From positions 1 to 64,000 of the forward strand of contig DXWI01000002.1 of NCBI GenBank assembly GCA_019416935.1: 64,000 bases of DNA. The letters run 5' to 3'. Positions within the stretch are counted from its first letter, which is position 1, and every line of letters begins with the position of its first letter. The position numbers and the translations under genes were made by a program. This stretch comes from Clostridiales bacterium (lineage in GTDB: Bacteria; Bacillota; Clostridia; Christensenellales; CAG-138). Below, piece by piece: positions 57,412-64,000 of the stretch. Below the pieces are notes generated by a model. The model was given only the letters and a program-made list of their open reading frames with translations, ran no database searches and was not told the origin of the DNA.

Positions 57412-57459
57412 GCCTGAGTATATATAGGTTGGCGTTTGTACGCGGAGGAGTCCTGAGGT

Positions 57460-58647
57460 TTGAAACCCGCTGCAATACTGGATATTGGAAGCTCAAAGGT
57501 CGTCTGTTTGTGCGGCAGCTCCGTCCACACGGACGGAATTCTGGTGCATGGGGTCGGTATCTGCGAATACTCCGGGATTGAAGGCGGCGAATTCCCTGAT
57601 GAGACGTCTCTGCGCGAGGCGATCCTCACCGCGATCGAAACGGCGGAGCAGCAAAGCCGCATCCGCATCCGCGAGATCGCGCTTTCCGTTCCCGCACCGT
57701 TCGTCAAGCTGATCACCACGCAGGCCACGCTCCTGATCGAGTCGCGCAGCCGCCGCATTACGGTGGACGACATCGACGATGTGATCTCCATGTCGCTCGA
57801 AAAAGCGCGCGCGCCGGAGCATATTCTCATGCACAGCACGCCGGTTCTGTTCAAGCTCGGCGGCATGGAGAGCGCGCAGGTGCCGGAGGGCGCGCGGGCG
57901 GACGAGCTGAGCGCAACGGTATCGCATATGTATGTGCAGGAGTCTTTTGTCCGGCTGCTCGAGCGCATGCTCTCCTCCATGAATGTGGAGATCTCTATGT
58001 GCGTGAGCGCACAGCTCGCCGAGGCAATCCACATCATACCGGAGCCGGAGCGCATACGCCCGGCCGTACTAATCGATGTGGGATATACGCACACGGACAT
58101 TTGCCTGATCGAAAACGCCGCGCTCACCGATCTGCAGTCCATCGAAATGGGCGGCGCGCAGTTTGCGGGCGATCTGAGCTTCGGTCTGGATCTTCCGCTC
58201 GAATACGCCGAGCAGGTCAAACGGCGGTACACCTTTTTGCAGGAGCCGCTGTCAAACTTTGAAATCGTGCGCATGCCGACGGGCGCCAAGCGCATCGATC
58301 ACCGTGTGATCGATTACATCATGGAGGCGCGCGCGCAGGAGCTGACCGGCCTGCTCAAAAAGGCGCTGCGCGATATGGGCGTGCGGCCGGAGTCCCGCCC
58401 CGCGGTCTATCTCACCGGCGGCGGCATCTCGATGATGCACGGTTCGGGCGAATATTTGAAACAAAAGCTCGGTTTCAACATCCGGCGGGACATGCCCTCG
58501 TATATGCACGAGATGAACTCCCCAAACTATACCAGTGCATTCGGCGCGCTCGACTTTGTGCTTCGCGCCAGCAGCGAGGACGATACGGACGTATCGGAAA
58601 CCACTGGTTCGTTTTTGGATAAATTGAGAGACTTGTTTATAAAATAA
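57460..58647 (+). CDS. ftsA: Cell division protein FtsA
   Basis: A 395-residue actin-fold ATPase that tethers FtsZ to the membrane. Phosphate-1 motif AILDIGSSKVV at residues 5-15, phosphate-2 in PAVLIDVGYTHTDICLIE near 200, and adenosine motif VYLTGGGISMM near 315. The C-terminal SFLDKLRDLFIK is the amphipathic membrane-targeting helix. The start is TTG at 57460, with GGAGGAG nine bases upstream; no ATG is available at the N-terminus. ftsZ follows by 12 bases. Confidence 0.92.
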   Translation: MKPAAILDIGSSKVVCLCGSSVHTDGILVHGVGICEYSGIEGGEFPDETSLREAILTAIETAEQQSRIRIREIALSVPAPFVKLITTQATLLIESRSRRITVDDIDDVISMSLEKARAPEHILMHSTPVLFKLGGMESAQVPEGARADELSATVSHMYVQESFVRLLERMLSSMNVEISMCVSAQLAEAIHIIPEPERIRPAVLIDVGYTHTDICLIENAALTDLQSIEMGGAQFAGDLSFGLDLPLEYAEQVKRRYTFLQEPLSNFEIVRMPTGAKRIDHRVIDYIMEARAQELTGLLKKALRDMGVRPESRPAVYLTGGGISMMHGSGEYLKQKLGFNIRRDMPSYMHEMNSPNYTSAFGALDFVLRASSEDDTDVSETTGSFLDKLRDLFIK

Positions 58648-58659
58648 GGGGGAACGACC

Positions 58660-59916
58660 ATGTTTGAACAGGATTATGAAAATGCAACCTTCGCACAGAT
58701 CAAGGTAATCGGCGTCGGCGGCGCGGGCTGCAACGCGATCAACCGCATGGTGCAGTATGGCCTGCGCGGCGTGGAGTTCATCGCCGTGAATACCGACCGT
58801 CAGGCGCTGTACCTCTCAAAATCGGAAACCAAAATCCAGATCGGCGAGAAGCTGACCCGCGGTCTTGGCGCCGGCGCGGACCCGGAGGTGGGCCGCAAGG
58901 CTGCCGATGAAAGCCGCGACATGCTCTCCGAGGCCATCAAGGGCGCGGATATGGTGTTCATCACCGCCGGCATGGGCGGCGGCACCGGCACCGGCGCGGC
59001 TTCTATCGTCGCCGAGTGTGCAAAGGAGTTGGGCGTGCTGACCGTCGGCGTCGTGACCAAGCCCTTCACCTTTGAGGGCAAGGTGCGCATGCGCAACGCC
59101 GAAATCGGTATTGCGGCGCTCAAGCCAATGGTGGACACGCTCATCACCATCCCGAACGATAAGCTGATCGACCTCGTCGGCCGCGCCAGTCTGCCGGATG
59201 CGCTCCGCGTCGCGGACGATGTGCTCCGTCAGGGCATTCAGGGTATCTCGGATCTGATCGCCGTCCCGGCCATGATCAACCTCGACTTTGCCGATGTTAA
59301 GACGATCATGAAGGAAAAGGGCCTTGCGCACATGGGCATCGGCAATGCCAACGGCGAAAAGCGCGCGGTCGAGGCAGCGCGCCAGGCCATCGAGAGCCCG
59401 CTGCTCGAAACGAGCATCAACGGCGCGCGCGGCGTGCTCATGAACATCACCGGCGGCCCGGACCTGAGCCTGCTCGAGGTCAACGAGGCGGCCGAAATCA
59501 TCGCCGAGAGCGCCGACCCGGATGCCAACATCATCTTCGGCGCGGATATCGACGAGTCCATGGGCGATTCCATCCGCATCACGGTCATCGCAACGGGCTT
59601 TGAGTCCGAGCAGACCATCCCGCAGGCGCCGGCCGGCAACCTGTTTGGCGGCGGCTCCATCTTCACGCAGTCCACGTTCCAGCAGCAACAGCAGTCCGCC
59701 TACCAGCAGTCGGCGTTCCGCACGCCGGCGCAGCCGCAGCGGCAGCCCCAGCCCTTCTCCTCCGCGGCCTATGCGCCGCGCCGCCCCTTGCAGGCAGACG
59801 AGCCCAAGGCGGAACAGCCCGCAGCCGACGCCGCGTTCGGCGAGAGCGAGCTGAGGCGCGATTACAACGAAAAGCCGAAGAACAAGCTGGATGTTCCGGC
59901 ATTCCTGCGCAAATAA
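58660..59916 (+). CDS. ftsZ: Cell division GTPase FtsZ
   Basis: A 418-residue tubulin homologue. The GTP-binding signature GMGGGTGTGAA is near residue 106, the T7 loop NLDFADV near 207, and the C-terminal peptide LDVPAFLRK, which contacts FtsA and other partners, ends the protein after a Gln/Pro-rich linker of about 80 residues. AAGGGGG precedes the ATG. A strong terminator follows. Confidence 0.97.
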   Translation: MFEQDYENATFAQIKVIGVGGAGCNAINRMVQYGLRGVEFIAVNTDRQALYLSKSETKIQIGEKLTRGLGAGADPEVGRKAADESRDMLSEAIKGADMVFITAGMGGGTGTGAASIVAECAKELGVLTVGVVTKPFTFEGKVRMRNAEIGIAALKPMVDTLITIPNDKLIDLVGRASLPDALRVADDVLRQGIQGISDLIAVPAMINLDFADVKTIMKEKGLAHMGIGNANGEKRAVEAARQAIESPLLETSINGARGVLMNITGGPDLSLLEVNEAAEIIAESADPDANIIFGADIDESMGDSIRITVIATGFESEQTIPQAPAGNLFGGGSIFTQSTFQQQQQSAYQQSAFRTPAQPQRQPQPFSSAAYAPRRPLQADEPKAEQPAADAAFGESELRRDYNEKPKNKLDVPAFLRK

Positions 59917-59932
59917 ACCGATCAACACACTG

Positions 59933-59975
59933 GCAGCAGCGCAAGTCCGATGACGGGCTGCGCTGCTGCTTTTCT
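59933..59975 (+). terminator. Terminator of ftsA-ftsZ
   Basis: GCAGCAGCGCA (59933-59943) pairs with TGCGCTGCTGC (59959-59969) and is followed by TTTTCTC. Confidence 0.85.
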
Positions 59976-60016
59976 CATTCCGGCGATCTTCCGCCGCGTC
60001 TGAAAGGAGCCTGCTC

Positions 60017-60193
60017 ATGGAACCCAAGCAATATGTTGTGACCCGTATCGACGGCGACTATGCCTACCTGAAGCGAATCGATGCGGCGGCCGGGTTGGAG
60101 GACGAACTGTTCATCGCCCGCGCGCTGCTGCCGGAGGGCACCGACGAGGGTAGCCGCCTCAGCTACGAGTTGCTCGAGTATACGCTTTTGTAA
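60017..60193 (+). CDS. Small protein of 58 residues, DUF3006-like
   Basis: ATG at 60017 with AAAGGAG eight bases upstream encodes a 58-residue protein: VVTRIDGDYAYLKRID, then LFIARALLPEGTDEGSRLSY. The pattern of an RIDGDYAxL start and an ALLPEGxxEGxxL second half resembles DUF3006, small proteins common in Clostridia with no known function. It sits between the ftsZ terminator and a small membrane protein. Assignment is by pattern only. Confidence 0.6.
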   Translation: MEPKQYVVTRIDGDYAYLKRIDAAAGLEDELFIARALLPEGTDEGSRLSYELLEYTLL

Positions 60194-60292
60194 GAGCGCG
60201 GCCCCGACAGAACACTATGGGCTGTATGTCCGGATGTTTGCGGAAATTTTCGCCGCAGGTCATCCGGTTCAGCGCAGAGAAAGGATTGACAC

Positions 60293-60553
60293 ATGTCCTT
60301 AAAAACGACCCGGCGCATTGTTTGGATCATCGGTGCAGCGCTCGTGTGCGCCGTCATCATCCTCGCTTTTGTCCCAATGCCGTACCGCGTCATCTGCTTG
60401 GCAGCAATCGCCGTTCTGCTTGCAATCCTTGCCGTTGTTTGTATCTTCTTTCTCCGTTGTCCGCATTGCGGCGCACAGCTCCAAATGTCGGGTCAAAAAT
60501 TTTGTCCCGCGTGTGGAAGTGCTCTGGATACGGGCCACCCGCCCCCTCGCTGA
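60293..60553 (+). CDS. Small membrane protein with C-terminal zinc ribbon
   Basis: An 86-residue protein: two membrane helices (about residues 8-28 and 33-54) and then CPHCGAQLQMSGQKFCPACG, a four-cysteine zinc ribbon, at 56-75. Function unknown; such proteins are common and often annotated as zinc-ribbon domain proteins. ATG follows GAAAGGA at about eight bases. 99 bases behind the DUF3006-like gene. Confidence 0.75.
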   Translation: MSLKTTRRIVWIIGAALVCAVIILAFVPMPYRVICLAAIAVLLAILAVVCIFFLRCPHCGAQLQMSGQKFCPACGSALDTGHPPPR

Positions 60554-60578
60554 CCCGTATCCACCGCAGCCAAGGAAA

Positions 60579-60625
60579 AAAGCATCGTTCCCGAGCCAAA
60601 CGCGGAGACGATGCTTTGTTGTTTC
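60579..60625. terminator. Bidirectional terminator
   Basis: AAAGCATCGT (60579-60588) pairs with ACGATGCTTT (60608-60617). On the plus strand TGTTGTTTC follows; on the minus strand a run of six T follows, so it may also end nrdG transcripts. Confidence 0.6.
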
Positions 60626-60729
60626 TCTAACCGGCAAATGTTTTTTGCTGTTTCCCAACCCGGCAAACGGTGCTTTGTCGCATCTCCATCCGGTAACCGG
60701 CTTATTACCGCTGTCCCCGATGGGATGCG
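60610..60729. repeat. Four degenerate 30-base tandem units
   Basis: Units starting at 60610, 60640, 60670 and 60700 align at a 30-base period with the shared pattern TGCTTTGT, TTTCTC, and CCGGCAAA. Divergence is high, and the fourth unit is the weakest. No protein with a ribosome site covers them. Confidence 0.5.
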
Positions 60730-60817
60730 CATCGTCTGCGGTCTTCAGGCGCGCTTTCGGCCCCCGGGTTCACCGGCTTTGCGCAGCAGCGGCCGAACGC
60801 CGGTGATGCGCCCGCTC

Positions 60818-61489
60818 TCACAGCCCCCGAACCTCGCATACGCCGATCGCCTCGCGCACGCGGTCGGCCGTTTCGCGCACATAGGATGGCGGGTGCGCCG
60901 GCAGATCCGCGTCACAGCGGGGCCGGTACTGCTGGAGATAGAAACGCTCCGTCCCGCGCACCATATCCGCCGCGCCGAGGATATCCTCACTTGTGAGCTC
61001 CGGGGCGAACGTTGTGCGGAACTCGTGCGGCAGGTCGCTGCTCTGCAGCAGTCGGATGCTGCGGCGGATCGCCGCGAGATCGCACTGTACGCGCGCCACG
61101 GCGTCATATTTGTCCGGCGAGGCTTTGACGTCCATCGCCACATAATCGACCAGATCGCGCAGCATGACCTGCTGCAGCACGGTGGGCTTCAGGCCGTTGG
61201 TATCCAGTTTGATCCGATAGCCGTGCTCCCTGAGCCACGCAAGGAACGGGATGAGATCCTGCTGCAATGTCGGCTCGCCGCCGGATACGGTAACTGCCGG
61301 GAGCGTGCCCATGCGCTTTTCAAGGTAGGCAAATACCTCCTCCTCCGGCACCAGCGGCACACCACCATGCAGGATGTCCGCGTTGTGGCAATAGGTACAG
61401 TTCATATTGCAGTACGGCGTAAACACCACCGCGCACGGCTGGCCCGGATAATCCAGAAACGATGTTTTACGAAATCCTGCGATCAGCAT
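60818..61489 (-). CDS. nrdG: Anaerobic ribonucleotide reductase activating protein
   Basis: A 223-residue radical SAM enzyme that installs the glycyl radical in NrdD. The [4Fe-4S] cluster motif CNMNCTYCHN is near residue 28, the SAM-binding GGEP motif in TVSGGEPTLQQ near 68 and KLDTNGLKP near 95. N-terminal FRKTSFLDYPGQPCAVVF is typical. It is the longer NrdG form, distinct from the 155-residue enterobacterial one. GAAGGTGG precedes the ATG. It follows nrdD by 253 bases on the same strand. Confidence 0.93.
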   Translation of the reverse strand: MLIAGFRKTSFLDYPGQPCAVVFTPYCNMNCTYCHNADILHGGVPLVPEEEVFAYLEKRMGTLPAVTVSGGEPTLQQDLIPFLAWLREHGYRIKLDTNGLKPTVLQQVMLRDLVDYVAMDVKASPDKYDAVARVQCDLAAIRRSIRLLQSSDLPHEFRTTFAPELTSEDILGAADMVRGTERFYLQQYRPRCDADLPAHPPSYVRETADRVREAIGVCEVRGL

Positions 61490-61742
61490 AGGGCTTCCAC
61501 CTTCTTTGACTGTTCTTTGCTCTCAGGAAAAGGGACAAATCCGGCCCATGATCCCCGTTCCTGCTCCGCGTTTTCCAAAGGCCGCAAAAGCAAAACCGGT
61601 GCCGGACGCCGGTCTCGGTAAGCAGCGCCCCGCATTCACGCTTCCTGAAAAATGCGTGCCCGTCTCCGGTTGTAACCATGGACAGCAGGGCACGCACTTG
61701 ACGCATTCGTTTGGCTGTTCTTCTCTACACAGAGGAAAGGGC
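61490..61742. other. nrdD-nrdG gap with a degenerate direct repeat
   Basis: Two similar stretches, about 61505-61534 and 61710-61741, share TTTG-CTGTTCTT and AGGAAA-GGG. No gene, terminator or clear promoter is visible between them. Confidence 0.4.
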
Positions 61743-63818
61743 TCAGATGACGAACTTTTCGCGCATCATGTACTCCTCGCGCTTGCCGGGGTTGTAGTTC
61801 TGCACCGGACGCAGGTATCCGACCACGCGGCTCCAGACCTCAGCCTCCCTGCCGCACTCGGGACAGGTAAAGTGTTCGCCCGCAATATAGCCATGCTCAT
61901 GGCAGACGGAGAACGTCGGCGTGATGGAGATATACGGCATCTTGTATTTTTCAAACACCGAGCGAATGAGGGTCTTGCACGTCTCGATGTCCTCAATCCG
62001 CTCCCCGATATACAGGTGCTGCACCGTACCGCCGGTATACAGCGACTGGAGCTCATCCTGCAAATCGCAGCACTCGAAGATATCGTCCGTATAGGTGACC
62101 GGCAGCTGCGTGGAGTTGGTGTACATCGGCTCCTCGATGCCGGACTGAATGATATCCGGATAGCGCGCCTTGTCGAGTTTGGCAAGCCGGTAGCTCGTGC
62201 CCTCGGCCGGCGTGGCCTCGAGGTTGTAGCTGTGCCCCGTCTCCTCCTGAAACTCGATCATCAGCTCCCGGAGGAAGTGCATGACCTCCAGCGAGAACGC
62301 GAGCCCCTCCGGGCTGCCGATGTCCTTGCCAAGGAAGTTCAGGCAAGCCTCGTTCATGCCGACCAGACCGATGGTGTTGAAATGGTTCGTCCAGTACTCG
62401 CCGGTGCGCGCCTTCACGTTGCGCAGATAGAATGCCGAATACGGGTAGAGACCGCGCTCGGTCTGCTGCTCGATGATCTTGCGCTTGATCTCGAGGCTGG
62501 TCTTGCCGAGCGTCGCGATGTGCGCCAGCCGCTCGAAGAACGCCTCCTTCGTCTTGGCCAAATATCCGATGCGCGGCAGATTGATCGTGTACACGCCGAT
62601 GGAACCGGTCATGGGGTTGGAGCCGAACAGGCCGCCGCCGCGCTTTCTCAGCTCGCGCTTGTCGAGCCGCAGCCGGCAGCACATGGACACCGCGTCCTCC
62701 GGCGACAGGTCGGAGTTGATATAGTTTGCAAAATACGGGATGCCGTATTTGCAGGTGATGCGCATAAAGTCATCGACAACCGGGCTGTTCCAGTCGAAGT
62801 CCTTCGTGATATTGATCGTGGGAATCGGGAACGTAAATACCCGGCCCTTCGCATCGCCCTCCAGCATGACGGCGCAGAACGCGCGGTTGAACAGATCCAT
62901 CTCCTGCTGGAACTCGCCGTAGGTCGTGTCCTTATACTCGCCGCCGATGATGACCGGCTCGTCGCGCAGCGTCTTTGGCACCTTGATGTCGAACGTCAGG
63001 TTGGAGAACGGACACTGGAAGCCGACGCGCGTGGGCACGTTGATGTTGAACACAAACTCCTGCAGGCACTGCCGTACCTGATCGAAATCCATGTTATCAT
63101 AGCGGATGAACGGTGCACAATAGGTATCGAACGAGCTCCATGCCTGTGCGCCCGCGGTTTCGCCCTGCGTGGTGAACGTGGAGTTCACGATCTGGCCGAG
63201 GAAGGAGCGCAGGTGCTTGGCCGGCCGGGACTCCACCTTGCCCTCAACGCCGCCAAACCCCTCCGCGAGCAATTGGCGCAGATCCCAGCCCGCGCAGTAG
63301 GGGCCGAAGAACCCGAGGTCATGGATGTGCGCATCGCCGCTCTCATGCGCCTTGCACACATCGATCGGATACACCTCATAGAGCCAGTATTTCTTGGTGA
63401 ACGCCTCACGGACATAGTTGTTCAGGCCGTTCACGCTCTTCTGCATGTTGGAGTTTTCCTTGATCTGCCAGTCCTTATCGTTCAGATAATCGCCGAACAT
63501 ATCGATGGTTGCACCGATGAGCGCGTTGATCTCGCGCGTACCGCGGCGCTTTTCCCGATAGAGAATATAGGCTTTAGCGGTCTTGGCGTGACCGGCCTCG
63601 ATGAGCACCTTCTCCACGATGTCCTGAATGCCCTCGACCTCCGGCTTCTTGTCGGCATAGCGCAGCTCCGCCTGCCGGATGACCTCATCAGTCAGCCGTT
63701 CGGACAGCGCTTCATCGGTGCCGTTGACCGCCTGCGCGGCCTTCCAGATGGCGCTCTGGATCTTCTTTCTATCGAAAGCTTCGGTTCTCCCGTCGCGTTT
63801 GATAATCTCGGTAAACAT
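61743..63818 (-). CDS. nrdD: Anaerobic (class III) ribonucleoside-triphosphate reductase
   Basis: A 691-residue glycyl-radical enzyme making dNTPs without oxygen. An ATP cone occupies the N-terminus (IIKRDGRTEAFDRKKIQ), formate/radical chemistry cysteines lie in the body (AVSMCCRLR near 371), a C-terminal zinc site uses SVCHEHG and CPECG near residue 635-650, and the radical glycine is in RVVGYLRPVQNYN near 664. The ATG at 63818 follows GGGAGGGG. Upstream is a promoter with an NrdR-like box. This is the only ribonucleotide reductase in the window, in keeping with an anaerobe. Confidence 0.95.
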   Translation of the reverse strand: MFTEIIKRDGRTEAFDRKKIQSAIWKAAQAVNGTDEALSERLTDEVIRQAELRYADKKPEVEGIQDIVEKVLIEAGHAKTAKAYILYREKRRGTREINALIGATIDMFGDYLNDKDWQIKENSNMQKSVNGLNNYVREAFTKKYWLYEVYPIDVCKAHESGDAHIHDLGFFGPYCAGWDLRQLLAEGFGGVEGKVESRPAKHLRSFLGQIVNSTFTTQGETAGAQAWSSFDTYCAPFIRYDNMDFDQVRQCLQEFVFNINVPTRVGFQCPFSNLTFDIKVPKTLRDEPVIIGGEYKDTTYGEFQQEMDLFNRAFCAVMLEGDAKGRVFTFPIPTINITKDFDWNSPVVDDFMRITCKYGIPYFANYINSDLSPEDAVSMCCRLRLDKRELRKRGGGLFGSNPMTGSIGVYTINLPRIGYLAKTKEAFFERLAHIATLGKTSLEIKRKIIEQQTERGLYPYSAFYLRNVKARTGEYWTNHFNTIGLVGMNEACLNFLGKDIGSPEGLAFSLEVMHFLRELMIEFQEETGHSYNLEATPAEGTSYRLAKLDKARYPDIIQSGIEEPMYTNSTQLPVTYTDDIFECCDLQDELQSLYTGGTVQHLYIGERIEDIETCKTLIRSVFEKYKMPYISITPTFSVCHEHGYIAGEHFTCPECGREAEVWSRVVGYLRPVQNYNPGKREEYMMREKFVI

Positions 63819-63852
63819 GCCCTTGCCCCTCCCATTTCTTGTATGCCTTGTT

Positions 63853-63881
63853 AGTGTATCGCGTACAATATCTTGTGTCAA
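63853..63881 (-). promoter_or_regulatory. nrdD promoter with NrdR-like box
   Basis: Minus strand: TTGACA (63876-63881), 17-base spacer, TACACT (63853-63858). The 16 bases 63863-63878 read ACACAAGATATTGTAC on the minus strand, close to the NrdR box consensus (ACACWATATWTWGTGT), and overlap the -35 box and spacer. A second box at the usual distance is not clear. Confidence 0.65.
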
Positions 63882-63915
63882 CTCCAAGAACTGCATACAA
63901 CATTTTGATAATTCC

Positions 63916-63953
63916 GGTGGATATACGGTGGATAACCCTGTGGATGATCCACA
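63916..63953. promoter_or_regulatory. Cluster of four DnaA-box-like nonamers upstream of nrdD
   Basis: Compared with TTATCCACA: minus-strand ATATCCACC (63916-63924), TTATCCACC (63927-63935) and TCATCCACA (63939-63947), and plus-strand TGATCCACA (63945-63953). The last three each differ at one base, the first at two. No dnaA or dnaN gene is in the window, so an origin cannot be claimed. Beyond it, 63954-64000 shows nothing I can name. Confidence 0.45.
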
Positions 63954-64000
63954 GGTCCTTCCAAAAACGTCCGTTTTTAGGGCTTTACGCGTTTGCCGAT

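Noticed and set aside
61467..61706. 79-codon minus-strand frame in the nrdD-nrdG gap
   Set aside because: No ribosome site, no family resemblance, and it overlaps the nrdG start; treated as non-coding.
63900..64000. Possible replication origin from DnaA-like boxes
   Set aside because: No dnaA, dnaN or other origin genes in the window, no AT-rich unwinding element, and boxes have mismatches. Kept only as possible nrdD regulation.

Overview
The window is about 60% G+C chromosomal DNA. Gene content points to a strictly anaerobic member of the Clostridia (Bacillota). It encodes an oxygen-independent class III ribonucleotide reductase, a rubrerythrin with an N-terminal rubredoxin domain, a meso-diaminopimelate-type MurE, a PASTA-bearing SpoVD/PBP2B-like transpeptidase, a YbxF-type L7Ae protein in the str cluster and strong AGGAGG-type ribosome binding sites. 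Species cannot be read from the sequence. Core genes dominate. I see no phage, insertion sequence, CRISPR array, rRNA or tRNA.

Layout. 1-11,900 (minus): rpoB, rpoC, a zinc-ribbon membrane protein, an L7Ae-like protein, rpsL, rpsG, fusA and the start of tuf. rpoB has its own consensus promoter and is not preceded by rplKAJL. 11,900-19,700 (plus): HD-domain protein, Myb-like regulator, YitT-type membrane protein, PepV-like dipeptidase, rpsF-ssb-rpsR, then a pyrR-uracil permease operon behind a leader with an intrinsic terminator. 20,000-26,700: peptidoglycan-binding membrane protein, an NTPase/homocysteine methyltransferase pair, deoC, rubrerythrin, D-Ala-D-Ala carboxypeptidase and RarD-type transporter. 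27,000-32,200 (minus): a three-gene operon (E2-like acyltransferase, AMP-forming acyl-CoA ligase, acetyltransferase-like protein) with a strong promoter and palindromic operator, plus alanine racemase. 32,300-34,900: polar amino-acid ABC transporter. 34,900-36,100: a decaying AT-richer patch with two frameshifted genes. 36,100-41,100 (minus): flavodoxin-like protein, parC and parE. 41,300-59,900: a division and cell wall (dcw) cluster, mraZ-rsmH-ftsL-spoVD-murE-mraY-murD-ftsW-murA-ftsQ, then a broken cupin gene and an inserted opposite-strand gene, then ftsA-ftsZ. murF, murG, murB and murC are absent from the cluster. 60,000-64,000: two small proteins, then nrdG and nrdD on the minus strand, with a probable NrdR box and DnaA-like boxes upstream.

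Most noteworthy signals: (1) a hairpin-rich repeat in three intergenic sites (about 12.6, 19.8 and 25.7 kb) whose stems are kept although their sequences differ; (2) a fused beta-lactamase-fold/GNAT protein lacking the recognisable catalytic residues, inserted between ftsQ and ftsA behind a long structured leader; (3) the acyl-ligase/acyltransferase operon and its palindromic operator; (4) similar hairpins between the Shine-Dalgarno and start of mraY and murD; (5) three genes broken by single events (one nonsense codon, one 5-bp duplication, one 1-bp loss). None of these is a demonstrated new system; each is given with its test.
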